Shown: positions 10,394 to 18,559 of the stretch, one piece after another
How the letters are laid out: the number at the start of each line of letters is the position of its first letter
Position numbering within the stretch: the first letter of the stretch is position 1
NCBI GenBank assembly: GCA_036389255.1
Contig: DASVQI010000041.1
Coordinates: 310,001 to 374,000 of the forward strand
From: JACVRN01 sp036389255
GTDB lineage: Bacteria; Acidobacteriota; Blastocatellia; Pyrinomonadales; Pyrinomonadaceae
Direction: 5' to 3'
Length of the DNA stretch: 64,000 nt
The notes under the pieces: generated by a model
What the model saw: the letters and a program-made list of their open reading frames with translations, nothing else
What the model was told of the DNA's origin: nothing
The model's database searches: none
Program-made: the position numbers and the translations under genes

Positions 10394-10590
10394 CTCACGC
10401 TCGCTGCGTCTTGTCATCTCTCCGGTTCCGGTGTTAGAGTTCGCGCGTTAATTCGTTAAAGAGACCGAAAAGCGCGCCTCGCTTCCATTTAATCTTCGGC
10501 TAACACACACCTCGTCACCAAGCTTCAAAAGCCTCATCGCCTTAAACAATCTACAGGGTTATCTGTGCCCTGATAGGAGAGCGGTCAGGC

Positions 10591-13500
10591 ATGAATCCTC
10601 TACACCTGTTCGGCCATTACTGTAAGTCCCTGTCCATCGCGGCAATTCTCATGGCCGCTTTTCTTTCCCCGTTTGCGCGCGCGCAGGACTTGGACGACGT
10701 GACGATTACGGGACTCGTCACGGATGAGAACGGGGCCGTCATTCCGGGCGCGACCGTAACGGCTCTGCTTCAGGCTACCAGCGAAGAGCGCACGGCGCAG
10801 ACGGACACTGACGGTCGCTTCCGCATCATGGAGCTTGAGCCGGGCATCTACACCGTTCGCGCCGAGAGCGCGGGGTTCGCCATAGAAGAGAAGCGAAACC
10901 TCTCGACAATCGCCGGGCAGAACGTGCAGTTAAGCTTCCGCATGAAGCCTGCCGTGGTGACTGCCGAGCAGGTTGTAGTGAGTGAAGCGGACGCGCCCGC
11001 CGTTGACACCACTCGCACTGTCGTAGGCGGCACGGTCACGAGCGAAGAGATAGAGCGGCTTCCGAACGTCTCGCGCTCGCCGCTAGACCTCATCTTCATA
11101 CTGGGCGGAGTCACGGAAGAGCCGCTTTCAACACGCGACCTTGCGGAAGACCGCAACACAGTCACGCGCAGCACGCCCGAAGAGGCAGGCGTCTTCGCAC
11201 TCTCCGGCGGCCCTGCCTTTTCCAACAACATCACGATTGACGGCTTGGATAACAACGACGACCGCGCCGCGCGCGAGCGTTTCCAGCCGTCGCTCGAAGC
11301 CGTCGAAGAGGTTCAGGTCGTCACGAACCAGTTCTCAGCCGAGTATGGCCGTGCTTCCGGCGGGCGCGTCAACCTTCGCACGCGCGCAGGCACAAAGCGA
11401 TACACGGGCCGCGTCTTCATGTTCTTCCGCGACGACGTGCTCAACGCCAACACGTACAGGAACAAGCTGAGCGGCCTGCCCAGACTGCCACTGACGGAAT
11501 ACAATCCCGGCTTCACCTTCGGCGGCCCGCTTAAACTCGGCTCTAAATTTCCCGGCGTGAAGCCGGACAGCACCTTCTTCTTCCTGAGCTTCGAGCATGG
11601 CAGCCTTACAGATACAGCTACGATAGATACGGTCGTGCCCGTTCAGGAGAACGCGAATTTTCCACTGCCTGCGCCGACTACTCTCGCGGGCAGGCGCGCA
11701 GAGAATGGAACACAGGCCGAGGTCGCGCCCTTCTTTTCCGCCACGCCCACGCCGCTCAGGAGCATCAGCCTGACCGCGCGCTTGGATAAGAACTTCAGCC
11801 CCAATCACAACGGCACAATCAGCTATCAGATGGGACGGCTCAAGAACCTGCGAGGCTTCGGTGGCGGCAATCGTCTGGCGGAAGCTTTAATCGGAAGGAC
11901 GCGCAACACGGACGCCCTCTACTATTCGGACAACTACATCTTAAGCTCACGCGCGGTCAATCAATTTCGATTCCAGCTCTCACGACTGACGCCTGCCGTA
12001 GAGGCCGAAGCGGGTCGCCGCCCCGTCGTGCTGATTAGCCTCAACGTGCCTGCGGCGGAAGGTGACCCGGTGGCCCGCACGGGCACGCTCATCGCTGGCT
12101 CTTCGACTACAGGAGCGACAGACCACCGCGAGCTTCGTTACCAAGTCCAGAACACTTTCTCTTTTATAGCCGGTCGGCACTCTCTCAAATTCGGCGCGGA
12201 CTTTCAGCGCATCCGTTCGACCTTCATTGACCTGTCGGACGTGTCCGGCACATTCAACTTCGCCACGGTGGCGGATTTTCTGGCCAATAGCCCCAGCCGC
12301 TTTCGCCAGAACTTTCAGACCGAATCACAGCAGGCCAATAATTACCTCGGCATCTTCATTCAGGACGAGTGGCGCATAAAATCTAACTTCGTTTTGAGCT
12401 ACGGGCTCAGGTACGAGCGCGAGACGATTCTGCCGGACAAAAATAATTTCGGCCCGCGCGTGGCCGTAGCCTACGACCCGTTCAAGTCAGGCAAGACCGT
12501 GATACGTCTCGGAGCAGGCGTCTTCTACAACCGCGTGCTGCTGCGCACCGTGGACGACTTTACGCTGGGGAGCCAGCAGTTCTTCTTCGACACGAACTTT
12601 ATCCCGGCCGGGCCGGAGCGCAATCAGGTGCTCGCAGCCATAGGCTTTCCAAAAGTGCTCGCGCCGGATTCGCCTCTGATTACGCCGGGACGCGTGAGCC
12701 GTGACGCCGACAGCTTCTTTCGTCGCTTAGACCCGGCCCTCGTGATACCGGAGAGCTACCAGACCAACTTGGGATTTGAGCGAGAACTGGGCGGAAAGTT
12801 CGTCTTCGAAGCAAACTACACATGGAATCGCGGCATACACCTCTGGCGGGAGTTCAACGCCAACGCTCCCCGGCTGCCCGCAGGCTTCAGGAATTTTACG
12901 GACTATCTTTTGTCGCGTGATTTTCCTAACTTGCGCCCGTGCCCGGCCTGCTCGCGCCCGCTCTTTAACGGCACGGGCGCGGGCGAGCTTGTGCGCTTCA
13001 CTTCGGCTTCCACAGACCCGAACAATCCGAGCGCCATCGGCCGCGTCATAGAGTTCGGAGTCCCCGTCACCATCATCAACGTCAACAGCATCTTCGGCAC
13101 GAACACGGCCAGCCAGTTGACGGCAGCGCTCGGCGCGATTAATTCGCTCAGGCCAGACCCCGCGCGTACAGAGATTGAGCAGCTTGCTTCAATCGGCAAC
13201 AGCTTCTATCACGGGCTTGTGCTTGAAGTGCGCCGCCGCTTCGGCCATATGCCGGGCGGATTCAGCCTCTCGTTCCGGGCCGCTTACACGCTCTCGTTTT
13301 TGAAGGACGACGGGATAGTCAACACGTCCGATGCACTCAGGCCCGGAGATTTCAGGCGCGAGCGCTCGCGCAGTCTTCTCGACCGTCGTCATCGCTTCGC
13401 CTTCTCGGGCACGTTCGACTTGCCCGGCTATCTATTCAGGCTGCGGCTCTCTCCCGTTGTTCGCGTCTCATCGGGCGCGCCCTTCAACATCTCCATAGGC

Positions 13501-13932
13501 GGCATTGACCGCAATCTTGATGATGTCGGCAACGACCGCCCGAATTTTAGCGGCGACCTGAGCTTACTTCGCGCGCGTGCGCCGGGTGAGCCCCTGAGCG
13601 CGAGCCTCCTGAGCGCCTTCTCGCTTCCGCCCATAGGCCGGGAAGGAAACCTGCCGCGCAATGCCGGGCTGGGGCCGGGACAGATTACCTTCGACCTGAA
13701 CGTGCAGCGCGAGTTTCGATTGAAAGAGCGCGTGCGGCTCAGGCCCACAGTGGAGATTGATAACGTACTCAACCAGACTGTCTTCAGCTTCGGCTCGGAG
13801 TTCATAGACTTTACCGCTTTCGGCCCTACGGCCTCTGCGGCATCCCGGCAGGCTTTTCTAGACTCTTTTCTGGTGATGACACGCACGCTTCGCCCGCGCG
13901 CCATACGGTTTGGGATTCGGTTGGACTTTTAG
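10591..13932 (+). CDS. Oar-like TonB-dependent outer-membrane receptor
   Basis: A 1113-residue protein. A signal peptide (about 1-31, ending FARAQ) is followed by a carboxypeptidase-regulatory/CNA-B-like beta domain (about 35-115: ITGLVTDENGAVIPGATV...). Next is a TonB plug (about 140-260; NNITIDGLDNNDD, then EEVQVVTNQFSAEYGRASGG). The rest is a long beta-barrel rich in alternating strands, ending in RFGIRLDF with a C-terminal Phe. This architecture is the expanded Oar-type receptor common in Acidobacteriota. The ligand is unknown; large oligosaccharides or peptides are family-based guesses. AGGAGA lies 12 nt before the ATG. A strong terminator follows. Confidence 0.9.
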   Translation: MNPLHLFGHYCKSLSIAAILMAAFLSPFARAQDLDDVTITGLVTDENGAVIPGATVTALLQATSEERTAQTDTDGRFRIMELEPGIYTVRAESAGFAIEEKRNLSTIAGQNVQLSFRMKPAVVTAEQVVVSEADAPAVDTTRTVVGGTVTSEEIERLPNVSRSPLDLIFILGGVTEEPLSTRDLAEDRNTVTRSTPEEAGVFALSGGPAFSNNITIDGLDNNDDRAARERFQPSLEAVEEVQVVTNQFSAEYGRASGGRVNLRTRAGTKRYTGRVFMFFRDDVLNANTYRNKLSGLPRLPLTEYNPGFTFGGPLKLGSKFPGVKPDSTFFFLSFEHGSLTDTATIDTVVPVQENANFPLPAPTTLAGRRAENGTQAEVAPFFSATPTPLRSISLTARLDKNFSPNHNGTISYQMGRLKNLRGFGGGNRLAEALIGRTRNTDALYYSDNYILSSRAVNQFRFQLSRLTPAVEAEAGRRPVVLISLNVPAAEGDPVARTGTLIAGSSTTGATDHRELRYQVQNTFSFIAGRHSLKFGADFQRIRSTFIDLSDVSGTFNFATVADFLANSPSRFRQNFQTESQQANNYLGIFIQDEWRIKSNFVLSYGLRYERETILPDKNNFGPRVAVAYDPFKSGKTVIRLGAGVFYNRVLLRTVDDFTLGSQQFFFDTNFIPAGPERNQVLAAIGFPKVLAPDSPLITPGRVSRDADSFFRRLDPALVIPESYQTNLGFERELGGKFVFEANYTWNRGIHLWREFNANAPRLPAGFRNFTDYLLSRDFPNLRPCPACSRPLFNGTGAGELVRFTSASTDPNNPSAIGRVIEFGVPVTIINVNSIFGTNTASQLTAALGAINSLRPDPARTEIEQLASIGNSFYHGLVLEVRRRFGHMPGGFSLSFRAAYTLSFLKDDGIVNTSDALRPGDFRRERSRSLLDRRHRFAFSGTFDLPGYLFRLRLSPVVRVSSGAPFNISIGGIDRNLDDVGNDRPNFSGDLSLLRARAPGEPLSASLLSAFSLPPIGREGNLPRNAGLGPGQITFDLNVQREFRLKERVRLRPTVEIDNVLNQTVFSFGSEFIDFTAFGPTASAASRQAFLDSFLVMTRTLRPRAIRFGIRLDF

Positions 13933-13950
13933 GACAGGTGTTTATGAAGA

Positions 13951-14004
13951 AAGACGAGAAGGCCGCTCATGCAGATTTGCGCGGCGGCCTTCTCGGTCTG
14001 TTTT
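13951..14004. terminator. Bidirectional terminator
   Basis: A 12-bp perfect stem CGAGAAGGCCGC (13955-13966) / GCGGCCTTCTCG (13984-13995) carries GTCTGTTTT on the plus side and a T-rich TCTTTCTTC on the minus side. It can end both the receptor gene and the minus-strand HD-GYP unit. Confidence 0.8.
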
Positions 14005-14009
14005 GAGCT

Positions 14010-14153
14010 TTAGCGTGAGCCCGCGCAGGACTTGGAATCTTTCTTCTCCTGCTTAGGGTTTTCTGTGCGCTCTGTCTTCTGCTTCTGCGAGGGGTTAGAT
14101 TTCTGACAACGCGCGCGTGCGTGCTCAATTCGTCTTTTCATCCACGGAGGCAT
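14010..14153 (-). CDS. Possible 47-residue basic protein
   Basis: A short frame from ATG at 14153 to TAA at 14010, starting 18 nt after the HD-GYP stop. It ends just before the terminator at 13951-14004, so it lies inside the same likely transcript. The product starts MPPWMKRRIEHARARC and is rich in Lys, Arg, Gln and Glu with two Cys; no hydrophobic segment. GGAG lies 13 nt upstream of the ATG, a little far. I do not recognise a family. Its position supports a real gene; its low-complexity composition argues for caution. Confidence 0.4.
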   Translation of the reverse strand: MPPWMKRRIEHARARCQKSNPSQKQKTERTENPKQEKKDSKSCAGSR

Positions 14154-14171
14154 GACTTTTTTTATCTCCCA

Positions 14172-14852
14172 TCAGACTCTTTGGATGGGGAGCGTATCCA
14201 AAAATGCTTCTATGACGCGAGGGTCAAACTGTTTGCCCTCGTGACGGCGCAGCTCTGCCACGGCGTCGTGGACCAAAAGGGGCTTCCGGTACGGGCGATC
14301 CTCCGACACCATGGCATCGTAAGTGTCCGACACCTGAACTATGCGCGCCATAAGCGGAATGTCTTCGCCCGAAAGCCTGTGCGGATAACCCTTGCCGTCC
14401 CATCGCTCGTGATGATGCTGCGTGCGTATGCGCAGCTCGGCCGGAAGGTTGAAGTAAGAGGCCAGCAGCGCTCCGAAGCTCGGGTGCATGTTCAGAATGA
14501 AGCGCTCCGTGCGGCTGGGCTTTCGCGCTGCGTCCAGAATGGATTCCGGCACAAGGATTTTGCCCACGTCGTGCAGCACGGCCGTCTGCGCCAGTTGGCG
14601 CAGTTTCGTGTCATCGAATCCGAAAGCCTTGCCCGTGGCGCGCGAAAACTTGGCTACGCGCACGCTGTGGCGATAGGTCGCGGGCCGAAGCTCACGAAAG
14701 CGCTGCATAAGGGCCAGTGTGCCGTCCTGCCTGTAGAGTTGTCCGATTGATTTCAGGCGATGCAGAAAGCGCTGAAGGTAGCTAGCCCAACTGCAATTTA
14801 CCAGCCGTATCGTCGCGGCGTTGGCAGCTTCCAAACTCATCTGGTCGTACAT
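14172..14852 (-). CDS. HD-GYP domain protein, probable c-di-GMP phosphodiesterase
   Basis: A 226-residue protein with a complete HD-GYP domain from about residue 55: HSVRVAKFSRATG, the HD pair in VLHDVGKI (H94, D95), HPSFGALL, and HHHERWDGKGYP (about 146-157), then SDTYDAMVSEDRPYR. These are the metal and substrate residues of c-di-GMP-hydrolysing HD-GYP enzymes. There is no attached receiver or sensor; the first 50 residues are helical and of unknown function. The 470-nt region upstream holds a 22-bp dyad (14983-15004). Family is firm; c-di-GMP versus another cyclic dinucleotide is inference. Confidence 0.88.
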   Translation of the reverse strand: MYDQMSLEAANAATIRLVNCSWASYLQRFLHRLKSIGQLYRQDGTLALMQRFRELRPATYRHSVRVAKFSRATGKAFGFDDTKLRQLAQTAVLHDVGKILVPESILDAARKPSRTERFILNMHPSFGALLASYFNLPAELRIRTQHHHERWDGKGYPHRLSGEDIPLMARIVQVSDTYDAMVSEDRPYRKPLLVHDAVAELRRHEGKQFDPRVIEAFLDTLPIQRV

Positions 14853-14982
14853 TTCCTAAAACTCCTGTCGAAGGAAACCGAAAGCCAAATTCAAGGGGGA
14901 AAACCTGAAATGAGCCAGAAAGCATCGCTGGGCTAATTTAACTTTCAAGTCTGCTCGAACCGTTGAAAAGCATCTGACGTGC

Positions 14983-15004
14983 CACGTTTCACCCGTGGAA
15001 CGTG
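14983..15004. promoter_or_regulatory. 22-bp dyad with parS-like half-sites
   Basis: CACGTTTCAC (14983-14992), a CC centre, then GTGGAACGTG (14995-15004): ten pairs with one mismatch. The inner half-sites GTTTCAC and GTGGAAC equal ParB/parS half-sites, but true parS has no 2-bp insertion, so a transcription-factor operator is equally likely. The rest of the 471-nt gap 14853-15323 is AT-richer and holds no gene I can support. Confidence 0.35.
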
Positions 15005-15323
15005 TATGACATAGACCGGAAGCCCGATTGGCCATGAGGCAAATTGAACGCTTCACGGGCTTTTCTCTAACAATAACTAAAGTTCAAATTGGGCCACGCT
15101 CTTTAAGAGATTACATGAGAGGTTGAAAACGTACAGAGCGAGCCGTCATGGATTGGAAAAACTTTTGCCAAAATCTTTCCCTTAAATATTTATACGAAAT
15201 CGTGCCTGTAGAGCGCCAAAGAGCGCATTACGAGCGGACAGCCACGCGCTTTATGGTAAACTTGCGCCCCTGAGGCGGGGAGATTCTCCGGGGAATATTG
15301 ACGCGCTTACGGGTTTTTGAGCT

Positions 15324-16040
15324 ATGAGCGACGCAGAGATGAACAAGGAGCAGGACGTAGAATCAGCGCTTTTGGACGCAGACCTCTTCGTCAAGTACAA
15401 AGCGCCGGGCCGCGCCGTCAAGCGGCTGCAAACGGCGCTTGAGATGAACCCGCGCTCCGTCGAGGTGCGAGAGCGTTTGAGAACCATCTGTGCCACGCAC
15501 AAGCTGCCGGAAGAGGCGGCAAGGCAATGCCTCGCGCTCGCAAGCCTATACATAGGGCGCGAGGATTTCGAGGCGGCGCACGAACGGCTTCTGGAAGCCA
15601 AGCAGCTTGACCCGCGCATCAACATAGCGCCCGGCCTCGACGCCATAAGACGCGCACGCCGTCCAGACCTGCCGCAGCCCGAAGCGGCTGAGCTGGCTTC
15701 AAACGCTCGCCCTACGGCCACGCTTCTGGGTGACCTTTCAATCATAAGCCTTTTCGACGCCGTTCAGGTCTTGGAGAACGCTCGCCTCACGGGCGCTCTC
15801 ATCATCAGCAACCCTGAGGAGCAGGGACGCGTCCTCTTTAACGACGGGCGCATAGTGGGCGCGGAGGCGGAGAAGTTGAGCGGAGCGGACGCCTTCCGTC
15901 GAATAGTAGAGCTGACGAGCGGCACTTTCGAGTTCAAGCGAGCAGACCTGCCCTTCGAAGTCACCATCAACGCCAGCAGTAACACCAACCTGATTCTGGA
16001 TTCACTAAGGCAATTTGACGAAGAGAACAGGGAAGATTGA
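15324..16040 (+). CDS. DUF4388 (PATAN-like) protein
   Basis: A 238-residue soluble protein. Residues 1-110 are helical and look like degenerate tetratricopeptide helices (AVKRLQTALEMNPRSVEVRE, EEAARQCLALASLY, then FEAAHERLLEAKQLDP). Residues 130-235 form a DUF4388 domain: LGDLSIISLFDAVQVLE, RLTGALIIS, GRVLFNDGRIVGAEA, GTFEFKRADLPFE. Such domains occur in gliding, two-component and gas-vesicle regulators of Cyanobacteria, Myxococcota and Acidobacteriota and are thought to mediate protein interactions. The TGA stop lies inside the palindrome at 16035-16079. Confidence 0.78.
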   Translation: MSDAEMNKEQDVESALLDADLFVKYKAPGRAVKRLQTALEMNPRSVEVRERLRTICATHKLPEEAARQCLALASLYIGREDFEAAHERLLEAKQLDPRINIAPGLDAIRRARRPDLPQPEAAELASNARPTATLLGDLSIISLFDAVQVLENARLTGALIISNPEEQGRVLFNDGRIVGAEAEKLSGADAFRRIVELTSGTFEFKRADLPFEVTINASSNTNLILDSLRQFDEENRED

Positions 16041-16079
16041 TTCACCGGTTCATCGAATCAATAAACCGGTGAATCAATC
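16035..16079. repeat. Perfect 16-bp-arm palindrome that supplies both convergent stop codons
   Basis: GATTGATTCACCGGTT (16035-16050) and AACCGGTGAATCAATC (16064-16079) are exact inverse copies around a 13-nt loop. The TGA at 16038-16040 ends the plus-strand gene, and the mirror TGA (16076-16074) ends the minus-strand gene. Related words occur at 54613-54661 and 58795-58827. It could also act as a short bidirectional terminator hairpin but lacks T-runs. Confidence 0.85.
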
Positions 16080-16835
16080 CAGCAGCAGTCTTGTGCGTAG
16101 AGCTTCTGCGCGTTCCAGAGCGTTGAGGAGCCGCAGGAACTGTGCGTAATTGCGGCTGCGTGCGTGCAGCCGCTCCCATTCGGAGACGGATATGTCCGTA
16201 CGCAGGACGTAGTCCAGAAAGTCGTAGTAATCGGCTGCGGCTGCGAACGGGAACTCGCGCGTGTAGGTGGTCTGTTCGGAATCTTCGGAACGAAAGCCTG
16301 CCAGAAGGTCAAAGAGATTATCCGTAGTCAAGTGCGCGGCCTGTCGAGCGAACTGAATCGGCAGCCGAAGCTCGAAGAAGCGCAAGTCCGTGGAGGTCGT
16401 CACCCGTCGCAGCTCTTTCGTGCCTTCCCCGTCGAAGGGCGACTCCGGGTCAATGAGTATGCGTAAGAGCCTTGGCTGGTCTTCCTCGTCCATAGTGTCC
16501 AGCGCGAGCTGGACGCGGTCGGCCAGAAATTTTTCGAACTGCGCTTCGATGGGGTAGGTGATGCGGCCAAGACAGCCGACCGACTCGCCCTCGCCAGCCG
16601 TGCTCTGGGGCAAAGAGGCGGGGCAGCTTGAGCACATGAGCGTCTCGGCGTGCATGACTTCGACTTCCGAGCGTGCGTTCTCTACAAAGCGCAGCTTATC
16701 TTCGGACGGCGCGTCCGTGTCGCCCGTGGTCAGCTTGGTGTGAAGGCTGCTGAGCCTTCCCCACGCGCGCAGGTGCTTCTCCCGATAACGCGCACGCAGG
16801 CTGCATTGATACTGTACTGCAAACTCTAAAGACAA
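16074..16835 (-). CDS. Hypothetical protein with CxxC...C motif, TTG start
   Basis: I do not recognise this 253-residue soluble protein. It begins MSLEFAVQYQCSLR and has a cysteine cluster (CSSCPASLP, then VGCLGRITYPIE about 20 residues on) that could bind a metal. A long helical C-terminal half follows, with acidic and aromatic stretches (AADYYDFLDYVLRTDISVSEWERL). The start is TTG at 16835, supported by AGGAGAG ending 6 nt upstream; there is no nearby ATG. The stop lies in the palindrome shared with the DUF4388 gene. The P450 gene diverges upstream. Position gives no clear function. Confidence 0.7.
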   Translation of the reverse strand: MSLEFAVQYQCSLRARYREKHLRAWGRLSSLHTKLTTGDTDAPSEDKLRFVENARSEVEVMHAETLMCSSCPASLPQSTAGEGESVGCLGRITYPIEAQFEKFLADRVQLALDTMDEEDQPRLLRILIDPESPFDGEGTKELRRVTTSTDLRFFELRLPIQFARQAAHLTTDNLFDLLAGFRSEDSEQTTYTREFPFAAAADYYDFLDYVLRTDISVSEWERLHARSRNYAQFLRLLNALERAEALRTRLLLD

Positions 16836-17060
16836 TCCTTACTCTCCTCTTGACCCGAAACGGCAAAAGCGTTTATCAGAAATCACTAACATAGATGCGC
16901 GGGCATGAGCAAGCGCCGTCTATTAAATTTAACCCGCACAGCCGCCGCTTCAAGCCTCTTATTGTTTGACCGGGTGTTGCGCGGGGTGGAAGAATTGGCT
17001 TCTCCAGGGTTAAGCCAAGTGAAACCACAAGCGCGTTTGTACCGGAAAGAGGAAATCAGC

Positions 17061-18404
17061 ATGTCCGCAAGCGTTCGCCCGCCGGGGCCGCACCCGCGCT
17101 GGCCCATCATAAGCTTTTTCGCGTATCGCAAAGACATGGCGGCTTTCCTTGAGCGCGCGGCGCGCGAGCACGGCGACATAGTCTATTTCAAGATAGGGCC
17201 GCAGGATGTCTATTTCCTGAACCATCCGGACTACGTCAAGGACGTGCTTGTGACTCGCCAGCAGAACTTCATCAAGGGCCGCGCGTTGCAAAGGGCGAAG
17301 CGCCTTTTGGGCGAAGGACTTTTAACCAGCGAGGACAGCTTTCATCGCCGCCAGCGCCGACTGGCTCAGCCTGCATTTCATCGCCAGCGCATAGCGGCTT
17401 ACGCGGACGCCATGACCGGATACGCCGCGCGCACAGGCAAGGCTTGGCGAGACGGCGAGCAGCTAGACATGTCGCAGGAGATGATGCGGCTCACCCTTGC
17501 AATCGTAGCCAAGACGCTCTTCGACGCGGACGTTGAGGAGGAAGCGCAGGAGATTGGCGAAGCCCTTGCGACTATTATCAATCTCTTCAACGCTATGATT
17601 ATGCCGTTCTCGGAGCTTCTGGAGAAGCTGCCGCTTCCGCAGAACAAGAGGTTCGAGCGTGCCAAGCGGCGGCTGGACGAAACCATCTACCGCATCATTG
17701 ACGAGAGAAGAAAGTCTGGCGAAGACCGTGGCGACCTGCTTTCAATGCTGCTCATGTCGCACGACGAAGAGGGCACGGGCAGCATGACCGACGAGCAGGT
17801 GCGCGACGAAGTGATGACGCTCTTTCTGGCGGGACACGAGACGACGGCCAACGCGCTCACCTGGACTTGGTACCTGCTCTCACAGCATGAGGAGCAGGAG
17901 GCGCGACTTCATAGAGAGATTGACGAAATTCTGCGAGAGCGCGAGCTTCCTTCGGTCGAAGACGTTGAGCGCCTGCGCTACACGGAGATGGTGCTGGCCG
18001 AATCCATGCGGCTCTATCCGCCCGCGTGGGCCATCGGACGCCTCGCCACGAAAGAGACGGAGATAGGCGGTTACAGGATAGCCACGGGCTCGCTGGTGCT
18101 CGTGAGCCAGTATGTGATGCACCGCGACCCGCGATACTACGCTGAGCCGGAGAGATTCGACCCTGAGCGCTGGACGCCCGCAGCCAGAGAAGCACGACCG
18201 CAGTTCTCCTACTTTCCATTCGGGGCTGGCGCGCGTCGCTGCATAGGCGAAAGCTTTGCTTGGATGGAAGGCATACTTCTAATCGCCACCCTCTCGCGTC
18301 ACTGGCGCATGCGCCACGTGGCGACTCACCCGGTAGAGCTTCAACCTCTCATAACTTTGCGCCCCAAACACGGCATGCTGATGACTGTGCATAAGAGAGA
18401 TTAA
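17061..18404 (+). CDS. Cytochrome P450
   Basis: A 447-residue soluble P450 mono-oxygenase. The oxygen-binding I-helix AGHETTANALTW lies near residue 258, the K-helix ExxR as ESMR near 314, the PERF region as DPERW, and the heme loop FPFGAGARRCIGES with its Cys near 393. N-terminal PPGPHPRWP is a normal proline-rich start, so the ATG at 17061 (GAGGA about 6 nt upstream) is preferred to an in-frame ATG at 16905. Sequence style resembles the CYP102/CYP4-like fatty-acid-binding groups, but substrate and redox partner are unknown, and no ferredoxin gene is nearby. Confidence 0.92.
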   Translation: MSASVRPPGPHPRWPIISFFAYRKDMAAFLERAAREHGDIVYFKIGPQDVYFLNHPDYVKDVLVTRQQNFIKGRALQRAKRLLGEGLLTSEDSFHRRQRRLAQPAFHRQRIAAYADAMTGYAARTGKAWRDGEQLDMSQEMMRLTLAIVAKTLFDADVEEEAQEIGEALATIINLFNAMIMPFSELLEKLPLPQNKRFERAKRRLDETIYRIIDERRKSGEDRGDLLSMLLMSHDEEGTGSMTDEQVRDEVMTLFLAGHETTANALTWTWYLLSQHEEQEARLHREIDEILRERELPSVEDVERLRYTEMVLAESMRLYPPAWAIGRLATKETEIGGYRIATGSLVLVSQYVMHRDPRYYAEPERFDPERWTPAAREARPQFSYFPFGAGARRCIGESFAWMEGILLIATLSRHWRMRHVATHPVELQPLITLRPKHGMLMTVHKRD

Positions 18405-18430
18405 GAGACAAAAGCGGGTAAAGAAGCGAT

Positions 18431-18527
18431 TCACCGCAGAGACGCAGAGAGACGCGGAGGATAGCGCAGAGGAATTGAAAGCTTTTCTCAGCGCCCCCTC
18501 TCGCGTCTCTCTGCGTCTCTGCGGTGA
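18431..18527. repeat. Word-repeat palindrome, CACCGCAGAGACGCAGAG type
   Basis: The left arm begins TCACCGCAGAGACGCAGAG and runs to about 18472; the right arm ends in the exact inverse (18500-18527). It lies between the convergent P450 and PBP4 genes. I recall very similar words between genes of several unrelated environmental bacteria; this is memory, not a search result. Confidence 0.8.
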
Positions 18528-18559
18528 GCGCCCAAATCCAAATTCGAAACGCTGCTCTT

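Noticed and set aside
14983..15004. Genuine chromosomal parS.
   Set aside because: The centre has two extra bases and no parA/parB or origin genes are near; kept only as a dyad of interest.
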